Shown here: positions 52,609 through 62,764 of the stretch, piece after piece | How positions within the stretch are numbered: the stretch's first letter is position 1 | Layout of the letters: every line of letters starts with the position of its first letter | Translations under genes and position numbers: made by a program | The notes under the pieces: generated by a model | What the model saw: only the letters and a program-made list of their open reading frames with translations | The model's database searches: none | Told to the model about the DNA's origin: nothing | From: Gallaecimonas mangrovi | GTDB lineage: Bacteria; Pseudomonadota; Gammaproteobacteria; Enterobacterales; Gallaecimonadaceae | Assembly (NCBI RefSeq): GCF_003367375.1 | Contig: NZ_CP031416.1 | Location: 379,501 to 443,500, forward strand | DNA: 64,000 nt | Reading direction: 5' to 3'

Positions 52609-55600
52609 ATGGGTGGCAGGATGCAAAGACTTTCTCTAAGTAATCGTGTAGCTCTGTTGTCAGTGGCGGTAGTCCTGATAACGGGCCTGCTGGTGCAGTG
52701 GCTCACGTTTTCGCAAATGACAGCTGGCGTAGTTAAGGAACAGCAGCAACTGCTGCAAGCCAAGAGCCTTAACCTGGCCCAGTCTATGGACAGTTATCGT
52801 GACGACGTTGCACTGTTGGCTGGCTTGGGCGAGATAAAGTCTTGGCTTGCCAGCACACCTTTGCCGCCAACGCCGCCCATTTCTATTAGCAAAACTTTTT
52901 CCCGGCTAATGGAGTTTACTCCCGACTATTTTCAAGCCCGTGTACTCGATGCCCAAGGCCATGAACTGCTTAAGCTGGAACGCCAGGAAAATGGCCAGCT
53001 TCAGCAATTGCCTCAAAGCCAGCTGCAAGACAAAAGTGGCCGTGATTATGTCATCAACAGTCAAGGCCTTAGCCAAGGGCAAGTCTATGTGTCACCCCTT
53101 AACCTCAATCAAGAGTTTGGGCGTATTCAAATTCCGCATTTGCCTACCGTCAGGCTGGTGTCGCCGGTAGTGGCCGATAATGGCAAGCGCCTGGGGTTTG
53201 TGATTCTTAATGTTGATTTTCGCTACGACCTGAATAACTACCTATTGGACGCAGAGAGCGAGTCTTATACCTATCTGGTGAATGAAAAGGGGCAAATTTT
53301 GTTTTCCCCAAAACCGGATGAAAGTTTTGCCTTTGAACTGGGGCGAGACCTGCGTATTCAGGATAAATTTCCTAGTTTGGTCAACGATATCGTCAAGCTG
53401 GATGCCAATAACAACCTCGAGCTGTTGCGGCAAACTGATAGCGTTGATGGCAACTACTACTTTGCAGAGCCTATCGCTTATACCCAAGATGCCAGCACCA
53501 ACCGTTATTGGTTGGTAATAAGAGCACTGCCTCAACACTTCTTGCTGGCCGATGCGTTGCAGTTTCGGAACATCTTCTTGTTGCAACTAGTGGTGGTGGT
53601 GGTGGCAATGTTTTTGCTGCTCACCTTTGGTATTCGCCGTTTACTCTACCCTCTGCGCCTATTGGGTAAAGCTACCTACCAAGTCGCGAGGGGCCAGTAC
53701 GGTGTGACTCTGCCTACCGCAAAGTCAAAAGAGCTAAGCCGCCTGACCGATGACTTCAGTCATATGCTCAAACGCCTTAAAGACCGGGAGGCTGAGCTAA
53801 GCCAAAGCAAAGACCGATTTGCGCTTTTTCTATCAAAGGTGCCCTGTCAGGTTGCCATTTTTGACCAAGGCATGCGCTATGTTGCCGCCAGTGACACCTG
53901 GTTAGAGCGCCATGGTCTCGATAGCCTGCATTACATTGGCCATAGTCATTACGATATCTACCAGTTAGACAGTGATGAATGGCGTAGTGTTTATGCGCGC
54001 TGTTTGCGTGGTGAAAGCCTGCGCTGTGAAGAAGATAGCTTTCTCGTCGCAGGGCAAGTGCAGTGGCTGCATTGGGAAGTTATTCCCTGGTATGAAAGTG
54101 CCGATAAGCAGGGGGGAATTATCGTTTTTAAAGACGATATTACCGAGCGTAAGCGGCTGGAGGCTGAAAACCTCGAGCGGCAAATGCTGCTGCGCACCAC
54201 CTTTGATAACGCCGCTGAAGGTATTGCGATGGTTGACCCAGATCTTAGCTGGCGCAGCGTCAATAAAGTGCTGGCAAGGTCCCTGGGTTACCAGTTGCAA
54301 GACCTAGAAGGTCAGAGCGTTAATGCCATTTTAAGCCCTGAAAGTCGCAACTTGCTGCGCCACGCTTTGGTGGCGTTAAAAGAAGAACCATACACCCATC
54401 AATGTTTGGATATGGCGTTTCATGCCAAAGACGGCCGTGATGTTTTATTAGAGACCCATATTGCCGTGGTATTGGGGCGTGGTGAGCAGCTTCGTCATTA
54501 TGTTTTTCAAACCCGTGATGTAACGATGGTGCGGCGTTTAGAGCAGCAACAGGCTTTGGTTGCACAGCGTTTGGAAATGGCAACGCGCGCTGGCCAAATC
54601 GGCATTTGGGAATATCTGCCAGCAACCGATACCTTGCTGTGGGATGAGCAAATGTATGTGCTGTTTGACTTAGCCGAACCACACGAAAAAATGCTGATGG
54701 ATAGGTGGCAAGAGCAGGTTCATCCCGAGGATTTAGCCGCTGTTATGCGCGGCTTCGAACAAACCGTCAAGCTGGGCGTTCCCTTAGATCTGCAATTTCG
54801 TATTTTGCTTGAGCGGGGCCTGCGGTATATCCGTGTTATGGCCCAAAGCGTCAAGGATGATGCGGGTAAAGTGATAAGGGTGGTGGGGTGTAACTGGGAT
54901 ATTACCGACTTTAAATTGGCTGAGCAGTCCTTGGCTGAAGAAAAGGAACGTTTACATGTCACCTTGGGGGCCATTGGCGATGCGGTGTTGTGTACCGATG
55001 GCCAGGGCAACGTCACCTTTCTTAATCATGTTGCGGAAGACCTGTTGGCTTGGCCATTGGAGCAAGCGCGCCAACAAAGCGTGGAATCGCTGTTTGCTTT
55101 CTACAGTGAGCAAAGTAATAGCCCCTTGGATAATCCGGTACTGAGCTGCTTGCAGGAAAAGAATGTGCAGCTACCGGTGCAAGATTTGGTGATGGTAAAC
55201 CGCCACGGTAAACGCTTTGATGTGATCACCTCTGTCGCGCCGGTACGTGATGCAAGAGGCGTCGTTTCTGGCACCGTGATGGTATTCCAAGACTTGACCC
55301 GCACCAAGGCACTGCAGCGAGAACTTAGCCACGCCTCAGCTCATGATGCGCTAACCGATTTAGTGAACAGAGCGCAGTTCGAACAATGTGTTGAACGCTG
55401 TATTGACCGGGTTAAACGCACCGGTAAAACCGCTCAGCTGTGCTTTTTCGACCTTGATAGCTTCAAAGTGCTAAACGACACCGCAGGGCATAGCGCCGGT
55501 GATGCGCTGCTGGTGGAGCTGGGGCAGCTTTGGCGTAAGCTGATTCGCCATGACGAAGACGTGCTGGCCCGCCTGGGCGGGGATGAATTTGGTCTGTTGT

Positions 55601-56661
55601 TAGAGCAGTGCAGTGCTGATAATGCCCGGCAGTTTGCCCAGCAAATGCTCGACACTGCCCAAAAGCTGAACTTCCACTGGGAAGACCAGGATTACGACGT
55701 TACCGCTTGTGTCGGTATTGCCAGTATTACCCCAGCCACCCAGTCGCTGGCGGAAGTGATGTCCCATGCCGATGTGGCCTGTTATGCCGCTAAAGCCGCT
55801 GGCCGTGCCAAGGTTTGCATATACAGTGGTGACGATACCGCCGCGCAATTAAGCCATCAGGAATTGATGATGGCCTCGCGGTTAAAGGCGGCCATTTCCC
55901 AGCAGCGTTTTATGCTTTACAGCCAAACTATCGAGGCCTTTGACGGGGAAGAACGCATGGCTGAGCTGTTGCTGCGCTTGCGTTCGGATGATGGCGGCAT
56001 CATTGGCCCGGCTGCCTTTATACCGGCCGCAGAACGCTATGACTTAATGGAGCAGTTAGATTTATGGGTGGTTGACCAAGTGCTGTCGCAACAAGCTATG
56101 GCCCTGGCTCGCTCACCCATTGACTGCTTTTTTATCAATCTTTCAGCCAATTCCCTAAGCAGCGAGGCTTTTGCCCAGCAGCTATTAGATAAAATCTCCA
56201 ACAGCGCCTTGCCCGCCAGCCGGGTGTGTTTTGAAATCACCGAAACGGCGCTCATAAACCAAATGTCCAATGCGGTGCGGCTGGTGCAGCAGTTGCGCTC
56301 TATCGGCGCCCGTGTCGCCATTGATGATTTTGGCTCTGGGTTAAGCTCCTTTGCCTATTTGCGCCATTTCCAGGTGGATTTCATCAAGATTGACGGCTGT
56401 TTTGTGCAAAATGCCGCGCAGAACCCGCTAGACAGAACCATTATTTCTTCGGTCAGTAATATTGCCCATCGCATGCAGGCGCGCAGTATTGCCGAGTGGG
56501 TAGAAAACGACGTTACCGCTCACCTGATGCACAAACTCGGGCTCGATTTTGCCCAAGGCTACTTTTTTAGCCGGCCAAGACCCTTAACCGAGTTATTGGA
56601 GGATGCCGAGGGCGCCGAGCAACCGTCAGCGACCCTCGGCAAAACCGGAGGCGTTAATTAG
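52609..56661 (+). CDS. Large membrane diguanylate cyclase/phosphodiesterase (Cache-HAMP-4xPAS-GGDEF-EAL)
   Basis: A 1350-aa cyclic-di-GMP protein. Membrane helix 14-36, periplasmic Cache-like domain about 40-310, helix 321-341, HAMP about 342-395, and four PAS-like domains beginning near 404, 526, 654 and 781. GGDEF domain about 905-1070 (RLGGDEF near 990), EAL domain about 1087-1335. The GGDEF site is intact; the inhibitory site before it reads HDED instead of RxxD. The EAL motif reads ELL, but later residues (NLSANS, ETAL, IDDFGSG, IKID) are kept. Dual or single activity cannot be decided. It overlaps the convergent lipoprotein gene by eight bases. Confidence 0.93.
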   Translation: MGGRMQRLSLSNRVALLSVAVVLITGLLVQWLTFSQMTAGVVKEQQQLLQAKSLNLAQSMDSYRDDVALLAGLGEIKSWLASTPLPPTPPISISKTFSRLMEFTPDYFQARVLDAQGHELLKLERQENGQLQQLPQSQLQDKSGRDYVINSQGLSQGQVYVSPLNLNQEFGRIQIPHLPTVRLVSPVVADNGKRLGFVILNVDFRYDLNNYLLDAESESYTYLVNEKGQILFSPKPDESFAFELGRDLRIQDKFPSLVNDIVKLDANNNLELLRQTDSVDGNYYFAEPIAYTQDASTNRYWLVIRALPQHFLLADALQFRNIFLLQLVVVVVAMFLLLTFGIRRLLYPLRLLGKATYQVARGQYGVTLPTAKSKELSRLTDDFSHMLKRLKDREAELSQSKDRFALFLSKVPCQVAIFDQGMRYVAASDTWLERHGLDSLHYIGHSHYDIYQLDSDEWRSVYARCLRGESLRCEEDSFLVAGQVQWLHWEVIPWYESADKQGGIIVFKDDITERKRLEAENLERQMLLRTTFDNAAEGIAMVDPDLSWRSVNKVLARSLGYQLQDLEGQSVNAILSPESRNLLRHALVALKEEPYTHQCLDMAFHAKDGRDVLLETHIAVVLGRGEQLRHYVFQTRDVTMVRRLEQQQALVAQRLEMATRAGQIGIWEYLPATDTLLWDEQMYVLFDLAEPHEKMLMDRWQEQVHPEDLAAVMRGFEQTVKLGVPLDLQFRILLERGLRYIRVMAQSVKDDAGKVIRVVGCNWDITDFKLAEQSLAEEKERLHVTLGAIGDAVLCTDGQGNVTFLNHVAEDLLAWPLEQARQQSVESLFAFYSEQSNSPLDNPVLSCLQEKNVQLPVQDLVMVNRHGKRFDVITSVAPVRDARGVVSGTVMVFQDLTRTKALQRELSHASAHDALTDLVNRAQFEQCVERCIDRVKRTGKTAQLCFFDLDSFKVLNDTAGHSAGDALLVELGQLWRKLIRHDEDVLARLGGDEFGLLLEQCSADNARQFAQQMLDTAQKLNFHWEDQDYDVTACVGIASITPATQSLAEVMSHADVACYAAKAAGRAKVCIYSGDDTAAQLSHQELMMASRLKAAISQQRFMLYSQTIEAFDGEERMAELLLRLRSDDGGIIGPAAFIPAAERYDLMEQLDLWVVDQVLSQQAMALARSPIDCFFINLSANSLSSEAFAQQLLDKISNSALPASRVCFEITETALINQMSNAVRLVQQLRSIGARVAIDDFGSGLSSFAYLRHFQVDFIKIDGCFVQNAAQNPLDRTIISSVSNIAHRMQARSIAEWVENDVTAHLMHKLGLDFAQGYFFSRPRPLTELLEDAEGAEQPSATLGKTGGVN

Positions 56662-57187
56662 CCTTGTGAAAGGTGATTTTGCCTTTGCTGACGGTCATGG
56701 TCAGTGGCATTTTCGCAAAAGGACTATCGTCAGGGATGCGGTAAATCGGGTGATTATCTAAATACCGCGTTAGCCAAGAGCTAAACATGGCACTGTCTGG
56801 GCCCAACCGGCCGCTATACCCCATCACATCGGCTTTCGCGCTCAGTACTTTGAGGTTACGCAAATAAATGGCATGGCCTTCAAGGGCGGGCTTTCCTTGC
56901 ACCGAAATAGCGACGGACAGCGGAATATTTTTCAATAGCTGGCTTAACGCTGCCTCGCCACGGATATCAAAGCGCGCTTGCTCATCACTCAGCGTTACCT
57001 TGAGCTGAGTGATGTCGGTGTTCACCCCTATCTCTTGGCTCATATCCTGGCTCCAGTGCTTGAGCTGTTTGTTGAGCCGGGCTTGCACATCTGCCTCGCT
57101 AACGCTGTAGCCCGTTAGCCCAACTAACTGGGCACAACCTGCCAGTGCTAACCATAAAAAGCTCACCGCGATAAGACGTGTTTTCAT
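56654..57187 (-). CDS. DUF1439 lipoprotein, YceB-like
   Basis: A 177-aa predicted lipoprotein: signal LIAVSFLWLALAGC with lipid Cys near 18, then the DUF1439 pattern (YSVSEADVQARLNKQL, VTLSDEQARFDIRGEA, FAKMPLTMTVSKGKITF). The YceB family has a BPI-like fold that may bind lipids; role unknown. ATG 57187 is used with GGAACAC upstream; the longer frame lacks support. Confidence 0.85.
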   Translation of the reverse strand: MKTRLIAVSFLWLALAGCAQLVGLTGYSVSEADVQARLNKQLKHWSQDMSQEIGVNTDITQLKVTLSDEQARFDIRGEAALSQLLKNIPLSVAISVQGKPALEGHAIYLRNLKVLSAKADVMGYSGRLGPDSAMFSSWLTRYLDNHPIYRIPDDSPFAKMPLTMTVSKGKITFHKAN

Positions 57188-57331
57188 GCCGTGTTCCAAG
57201 GTTAATGTCGTTATCAATAATACCAGCTTGTTGCTGAACGGCAGTGTTGATACTGCGCTATCAAAAGAAGGGCTTTTTACTGGCCCGATGAGATGCAGGG
57301 GCATTTATGCAAAGCGATAGCGTTATAGGGT

Positions 57332-57407
57332 GAAGTGGGCTCAAGCCCGGAAATTGATCGAGATCCAGATGCATCATGCAGCTAAAGCGCAGACTGGATC
57401 CCACTTC
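57332..57407. promoter_or_regulatory. Spaced inverted repeat before the Fe-ADH gene
   Basis: GAAGTGGG at 57332-57339 and CCCACTTC at 57400-57407, exact complements 60 bases apart, ending 28 bases before the ATG. They could be operator halves or a leader stem. Confidence 0.35.
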
Positions 57408-57434
57408 TCTAGCCGTTCATGAAAGGAGCATGTC

Positions 57435-58607
57435 ATGGCTATCAAAGCACTCGCAGATCAAACCTATGGATTTTTTATTCCCTGCGTCACCCTGATTGGG
57501 CTGGGTTCTGCCGCTGAGGTTGGGCCTAAAGCCAAAGAACTGGGTGCCCGTCGGGCGCTGATTGTCACTGATGCGGGCCTTCACAAATTAGGGGTATCCG
57601 AACAAATCGCCGGCTTTTTAAAAGCAGCCGATGTTGATGCGGTTATTTTCCCTGGCGCTGAGCCAAACCCGACCGATGTCAATGTGCATGAAGGCATCAA
57701 GGTGTTTCAGGACAACGACTGTGATTTTATCGTCTCACTCGGTGGTGGCAGTGCCCATGACTGTGCCAAAGGTATTGGCCTGGTTACCGCCGGTGGTGGC
57801 AATATCCGCGACTATGAAGGGGTGGATAAAAGCAAGGTGCCGATGACACCGCTTATCGCTGTTAATACCACCGCCGGCACCGCCTCGGAGATGACCCGTT
57901 TTTGCATCATCACCAACACTGAAACCCACGTAAAAATGGCCATTGTTGACTGGCGCTGCACGCCGTTGGTGGCGATTGACGACCCGAAACTGATGGTGGG
58001 TCAACCGCCGGCGCTGACCGCGGCGACTGGCATGGACGCATTAACCCACGCCATTGAAGCCTACGTTTCAACGGCGGCCAACCCCATTACCGACGCCTGC
58101 GCCGAAAAAGCCATTCGCTTGATTGCCAAGTGGCTGCGCCCGGCTGTTGCCAACGGCACTGACTTAGAAGCGCGTGATGCCATGTGTTATGCCCAGTATC
58201 TGGCGGGTATGGCTTTTAACAATGCGTCTTTGGGGTATGTGCACGCCATGGCGCACCAGTTGGGTGGTTTCTATAACCTGCCGCACGGGGTTTGTAATGC
58301 GGTGCTGCTGCCCCACGTTTGTGAATTTAACCTTATCGCTTGCCCCGAACGCTACCAGGATATTGCCCATTTCTTAGGGATTGAAACCTTGGGGATGAGC
58401 GTTACCGAAGCGGCGCAAGCGGGAATTGAGGCGATCCACGAGCTATCTTCTGCCATCAATATTCCGCCTAACCTCACCGAGCTGGGTGTGAAGGAAGAGG
58501 ACTTGAATATCATGGCCGAGAACGCCCAGAAAGATGCCTGTATGTTGACCAATCCAAGGTTGGCAAAACATCAGCAAGTGGTGGATATCTTCCGCTCTGC
58601 GCTGTAA
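57435..58607 (+). CDS. Iron-containing alcohol dehydrogenase (YiaY/ErcA-like)
   Basis: A 390-aa group III alcohol dehydrogenase. NAD site GGGSAHDCAKGI, metal site GMDALTHAIEAY (Asp and His), and HAMAHQLGGFYNLPHG with two more His ligands. It probably interconverts primary alcohols and aldehydes. AAGGAG is seven bases before ATG 57435. The adjacent AraC regulator and ExaC aldehyde dehydrogenase suggest ethanol or short-alcohol oxidation. Confidence 0.92.
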   Translation: MAIKALADQTYGFFIPCVTLIGLGSAAEVGPKAKELGARRALIVTDAGLHKLGVSEQIAGFLKAADVDAVIFPGAEPNPTDVNVHEGIKVFQDNDCDFIVSLGGGSAHDCAKGIGLVTAGGGNIRDYEGVDKSKVPMTPLIAVNTTAGTASEMTRFCIITNTETHVKMAIVDWRCTPLVAIDDPKLMVGQPPALTAATGMDALTHAIEAYVSTAANPITDACAEKAIRLIAKWLRPAVANGTDLEARDAMCYAQYLAGMAFNNASLGYVHAMAHQLGGFYNLPHGVCNAVLLPHVCEFNLIACPERYQDIAHFLGIETLGMSVTEAAQAGIEAIHELSSAINIPPNLTELGVKEEDLNIMAENAQKDACMLTNPRLAKHQQVVDIFRSAL

Positions 58608-58619
58608 CGCTTTGTTTGC

Positions 58620-58648
58620 GAAAAGCCCGCCATCGGCGGGCTTTTTTA
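58620..58648 (+). terminator. Intrinsic terminator after the Fe-ADH gene (bidirectional)
   Basis: AGCCCGCC-atc-GGCGGGCT stem at 58624-58642 with flanking A and T runs. Confidence 0.9.
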
Positions 58649-59545
58649 ATTGAGCTGCCGGCGATAACGCCCCGGCGGCACACCGTTGGCGGCTTTAAAG
58701 CGGCGATTAAAATGCGACAGGCTTTGATAGCCCAATTCATAGGCAATTTCCGTCACACTCATCTGGCCTTCGGCTAACCAGCGCCGCGCTTGCTCAAGTC
58801 GCAGTTGTTGTTGGTATTCACCTGGGGTCATGGCCAGCTCTTGCTTGAACAAGCGGTACAGCTGCGCCTTGGAAATGCAGGCCTGGGCACTGAGTTTTTC
58901 CATATCAAGGGCCTGGCTGGGGTTGGCCTTGAGGTATTGCATTGCCGCCAATAAACCATGGTGGATTTGGCCCTGGTCTAAGGCGCTTAACAACAGCTCT
59001 CGGCTTTGTTGGCGCAACAAGCGCATTACCAGCTCGGTTAACTGCATATCGAGCAGCAGCTTTTGCTCGGCTACCGGTTCCACAAAGGTACTGATCAGCC
59101 GTTCTAACAGCTGCTGGGTTTGCGCATTATGGTGGCAGTGCACCGCTTTAGCCTGATAGCGGCAGGGGCCCAAGCTAGGGTCGCGCTGCTCATTAAGCTG
59201 CCGGGCAACGGCACTAATACGATCGCTACTGATATCAATCGCCAGGCAGGTGGTGGGGGCGGCTGGCCTGGCGTCGGGAAAATCAATCCACACCGGCTGG
59301 CCAGGTGCCAGCACAAAAGATTCGTGCGGTAAGAACAATTGCGGCTTGGCATAAACGCCATGCATCTGTTTGCTGCCTGCCAGCATCGCGCAATAGAGCA
59401 GGTTTTCAGATTGTAATGCCACTTGCCTGGCGGGTTCATACGTATCGTAAATAGACAGCTGGACTTGCGGGCCATGAAAACATACGCGGTTTTCTACGGC
59501 TTCACGCCGTCTGGCCTTACTGTTAAGACCGGCGAGCATCTGCAT
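58646..59545 (-). CDS. AraC-family transcriptional regulator of the alcohol/aldehyde oxidation locus
   Basis: A 299-aa regulator with a cupin-like effector domain (AraC-binding-like_2) and two C-terminal HTH motifs (LSAQACISKAQLYRLFKQEL, then MSVTEIAYELGYQSLSHFNRRFK). It is divergent from exaC and downstream of a convergent Fe-ADH, so it likely activates alcohol/aldehyde oxidation. ATG 59545 is preferred; GTG 59560 is possible. Confidence 0.85.
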   Translation of the reverse strand: MQMLAGLNSKARRREAVENRVCFHGPQVQLSIYDTYEPARQVALQSENLLYCAMLAGSKQMHGVYAKPQLFLPHESFVLAPGQPVWIDFPDARPAAPTTCLAIDISSDRISAVARQLNEQRDPSLGPCRYQAKAVHCHHNAQTQQLLERLISTFVEPVAEQKLLLDMQLTELVMRLLRQQSRELLLSALDQGQIHHGLLAAMQYLKANPSQALDMEKLSAQACISKAQLYRLFKQELAMTPGEYQQQLRLEQARRWLAEGQMSVTEIAYELGYQSLSHFNRRFKAANGVPPGRYRRQLN

Positions 59546-59572
59546 ATACCTATTCCCCACTTTTGTTCTATG

Positions 59573-59593
59573 ACTTTAACGGAAAGGTAAAGT
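59573..59593. promoter_or_regulatory. Candidate AraC operator between araC-type gene and exaC
   Basis: ACTTTA-N9-TAAAGT inverted repeat in the 157-base divergent spacer. Confidence 0.4.
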
Positions 59594-59702
59594 TTAAACT
59601 GGCCCGATGACTGCCTCAGGCAAAGAGTTGCAACTAGGAGGCAAGAGTTCGGGTCGCTGCCTTTCGATAGTAGTGCATACAACGACAGAAGAGGAATGCA
59701 GC

Positions 59703-61223
59703 ATGATTTACGCACAACCCGGTCAACCTAACGCTGTGGTTAACTTTAAGCCTCGTTATGAGAACTTTATTGGCGGACAGTGGCAGCCGCCGGTAGAAGG
59801 GCAGTATCTGGACAATGTCACACCGGTTACGGGCAAGGTGTTTTGCCAGGTACCGCGCTCATCCGCTGCCGATATCGACAAGGCAGTGGCTGCAGCGAAA
59901 AAGGCCGCACCTGCTTGGGCGGCCACCGCACCGGCCGAGCGTTCCCGGCTGCTGCTGCGTATTGCCGACCGCATCGAAGAAAACCTTGAGGTCTTGGCCG
60001 TTGCTGAAACCTGGGATAACGGCAAAGCCGTTCGCGAAACCTTAAACGCCGACATTCCCTTGCTGGCGGACCATTTCCGTTACTACGCCGGTTGTATTCG
60101 TGCCCAGGAAGGTACTATCAGCGAAATTGACGAAAACACCGTTGCCTACCACTTCCATGAACCCTTTGGTGTGGTCGGGCAAATCATTCCCTGGAACTTC
60201 CCGCTTTTGATGGCCGGTTGGAAGCTGGCTCCGGCTTTAGCGGCCGGTAACTGTGTAGTGTTAAAACCGGCCGAGCAAACCCCGGCATCTATTTGCGTGC
60301 TGATGGACATTATTGGTGACCTTATCCCGGAAGGGGTTATCAATGTGGTGCACGGCCTTGGCGCCGAAGCAGGCGAAGCATTGGCAACCCATACCGGCAT
60401 TGCCAAAATTGCTTTTACCGGCTCTACCCCGGTGGGTTCAAAAATCATGGCCAATGCCGCCAAGTTATTGATACCGGCAACGCTAGAGCTTGGGGGCAAG
60501 TCGCCCAATATCTATTTTGAAGACGTGCTGAGCCAGGGCGAGGCCTTTGCCAACAAGTGCATTGAAGGGTTACTGATGACCTTCTTTAACCAAGGGGAGG
60601 TCTGTACTTGCCCGTCACGGGCGCTTATTCACGAGTCTATTTACGACCAGTTTATGGAAAAGGCGCTTGAGCGCGCCAAGCAAATTCGGCAAGGCAATCC
60701 GCTGGATACCGACACCCAGGTTGGTGCCCAGGCATCGCAGCAACAGTTGGATAAAATTTTGTCTTACATGGACATCGGCCGCGCCGAAGGGGTTGAAGTC
60801 TTGCTTGGTGGTGGCCGTGCTCAGGTTGGGGGCGGTTTGGAATCCGGCTTTTATGTTGAGCCGACCATGCTCAAAGGCAACAACAGCATGCGGGTGTTCC
60901 AAGAAGAGATCTTTGGGCCAACCCTGGCCATTACCACCTTTAAAGACGAAGCCGAAGCGCTGCGTATTGCCAACGATACTAGCTTTGGTTTGGGGGCCGG
61001 GGTTTGGACCATGGATGCCAACCGGGCCTATCGCATGGGGCGTGGCATTCAGGCCGGCCGGGTTTGGACCAACTGTTACCACCTTTACCCCGCCCATGCT
61101 GCTTTCGGGGGCTACAAGCGCTCAGGGATCGGCCGTGAAACCCACAAGATGATGCTGGACCACTACCAGCAAACCAAATGCATCTTGATGAGTTACGACC
61201 AAAAACCCCTGGGCTTTTTCTAA
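59703..61223 (+). CDS. exaC: Acetaldehyde/aldehyde dehydrogenase, ExaC/AldB type
   Basis: A 506-aa NAD(P)-dependent aldehyde dehydrogenase close to E. coli AldB and Pseudomonas Exa[11 protein letters not shown] (Asn), LELGGKSPN (catalytic Glu), [13 protein letters not shown] (catalytic Cys), and the end [20 protein letters not shown]. It oxidises acetaldehyde or related aldehydes, the step after an alcohol dehydrogenase. ATG 59703 follows GAGGAA. The frame extends to 59607 but without support. Confidence 0.95.
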   Translation: MIYAQPGQPNAVVNFKPRYENFIGGQWQPPVEGQYLDNVTPVTGKVFCQVPRSSAADIDKAVAAAKKAAPAWAATAPAERSRLLLRIADRIEENLEVLAVAETWDNGKAVRETLNADIPLLADHFRYYAGCIRAQEGTISEIDENTVAYHFHEPFGVVGQIIPWNFPLLMAGWKLAPALAAGNCVVLKPAEQTPASICVLMDIIGDLIPEGVINVVHGLGAEAGEALATHTGIAKIAFTGSTPVGSKIMANAAKLLIPATLELGGKSPNIYFEDVLSQGEAFANKCIEGLLMTFFNQGEVCTCPSRALIHESIYDQFMEKALERAKQIRQGNPLDTDTQVGAQASQQQLDKILSYMDIGRAEGVEVLLGGGRAQVGGGLESGFYVEPTMLKGNNSMRVFQEEIFGPTLAITTFKDEAEALRIANDTSFGLGAGVWTMDANRAYRMGRGIQAGRVWTNCYHLYPAHAAFGGYKRSGIGRETHKMMLDHYQQTKCILMSYDQKPLGFF

Positions 61224-61235
61224 GTTCCACAGCTT

Positions 61236-61258
61236 GGCGCCGAAAGGCGCCTTTTTTG
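61236..61258 (+). terminator. Intrinsic terminator after exaC
   Basis: GGCGCC-gaaa-GGCGCC stem with T6. Confidence 0.9.
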
Positions 61259-61263
61259 TGCCA

Positions 61264-61291
61264 TAAAAAAACGCCTCTTTTGGAGGCGTTT
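61264..61291 (-). terminator. Intrinsic terminator for alaC
   Basis: AACGCCTC/GAGGCGTT stem at about 61269-61290, followed on the minus strand by T7. Confidence 0.85.
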
Positions 61292-61306
61292 TCTGCTGTC
61301 GGGCTG

Positions 61307-62533
61307 TTAGTCTTTATCGGGTTTAATGAGCCCGTCGTGGCGGAACATGGCTTTAATGCCGCGTATCGCCTGGCGGGTGCGGTCTTGGTTTTCAATCAGC
61401 GCAAAACGCACGTAGTCGTCGCCGTAGTCGCCGAAACCAATGCCGGGGGACACGCAGACCTTGGCATCGCTAAGGAGCTTTTTAGAAAACTCCAATGAGC
61501 CCATCTGCTGGTAGGCCTCGGGAATTTTTGCCCAAACGTACATGGACGCTTTTGGCATTTCCACCATCCAGCCCGCTTCGTGCAGCCCTTTAACCAAGGT
61601 ATTGCGGCGCAACCGATACTGCTCGGCAATGTCACGCACACATTGCTGGTCGCCTTCCAAAGCGGCAATGGCGGCCACTTGCAGTGGCGTGAAGGTACCG
61701 TAATCGTGGTAGCTCTTAATGCGTGAAAGCGCATGCACCAGCTCTTTGTTGCCAACCATAAAGCCAATACGCCAACCGGCCATGTTGTAACTTTTCGACA
61801 GGGTGAAAAACTCCACCGCCACATCTTTAGCGCCAGGTACCTGCATGATAGAAGGCGCCTTCCAACCGTCATAGACGATGTCGGCGTAGGCCAGGTCGTG
61901 CACCACCAAAATGCCGTATTGCTTGGCAAGGGCGACAACCCGCTCAAAAAATTCCAGCTCAACACACTGAGCGGTGGGGTTAGACGGAAAACCCAAGATC
62001 ATCATTTTGGGCTTGGGAATGGTTTCGCGAATGGCCCGTTCCAGCTCCAGAAAAAAGTCCACGCCGGGCACTAAAGGTACCGAACGCACCTGGGCTCCGG
62101 CGATGACGGCGCCGTATATGTGAATGGGGTAGCTGGGGTTGGGCACCAGCACGGTATCACCACTATCCAAAGTGGCCAGCATTAAATGCGCCAAGCCTTC
62201 TTTAGAGCCGATGGTGACAATGGCCTCGTCTTCCGGGTCGATATCCACTTGGTAGCGGTCTTGATACCAGCGGGAAATGGCCCGGCGCAGCCGAGGAATG
62301 CCCCGCGAGGTGGAATAACCATGGGTGTCGTCACGCTGGGCAACGGTGCACAGCTTTTCGACGATATGCGGTGGGGTAGGGCCGTCGGGGTTACCCATGC
62401 TGAAGTCGATAATATCTTCACCGCGGCGGCGGGCGGCCATTTTCAGTTCGGCAGTGATATTAAAAACGTAAGGGGGCAGGCGATCGATACGGTTAAAGCG
62501 GCGCGGCGGCTGGCCGTTGTTATCTTGGCTCAT
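61307..62533 (-). CDS. alaC: Alanine transaminase AlaC
   Basis: A 408-aa PLP aminotransferase matching E. coli AlaC (412 aa). [49 protein letters not shown], and [13 protein letters not shown] with the PLP Lys. It makes alanine from pyruvate and glutamate. ATG 62533 follows AGAGAAA. About 230 bases of leader/intergenic sequence precede it. Confidence 0.93.
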   Translation of the reverse strand: MSQDNNGQPPRRFNRIDRLPPYVFNITAELKMAARRRGEDIIDFSMGNPDGPTPPHIVEKLCTVAQRDDTHGYSTSRGIPRLRRAISRWYQDRYQVDIDPEDEAIVTIGSKEGLAHLMLATLDSGDTVLVPNPSYPIHIYGAVIAGAQVRSVPLVPGVDFFLELERAIRETIPKPKMMILGFPSNPTAQCVELEFFERVVALAKQYGILVVHDLAYADIVYDGWKAPSIMQVPGAKDVAVEFFTLSKSYNMAGWRIGFMVGNKELVHALSRIKSYHDYGTFTPLQVAAIAALEGDQQCVRDIAEQYRLRRNTLVKGLHEAGWMVEMPKASMYVWAKIPEAYQQMGSLEFSKKLLSDAKVCVSPGIGFGDYGDDYVRFALIENQDRTRQAIRGIKAMFRHDGLIKPDKD

Positions 62534-62764
62534 TGAGTTTCTCTGCTACGTAAGCGCCCGGAACCGTCCGAGCGACGCTGGCCTTGTAGAGGCCTAGACA
62601 TCCGAGCCTATACCGCCGATGTGATTTTGCCCAGTCTTTGCATAGGTTTTTTTCACAACTGTCATTTTTAGCCCAATTGTCGGCTAGCCACCGCCTTCTC
62701 AACCCTTGCTGGCCTTTTAAAAAAGAGGCAATGTTGGCAAGCCGTTGGATGTTGGAGAAACTGC

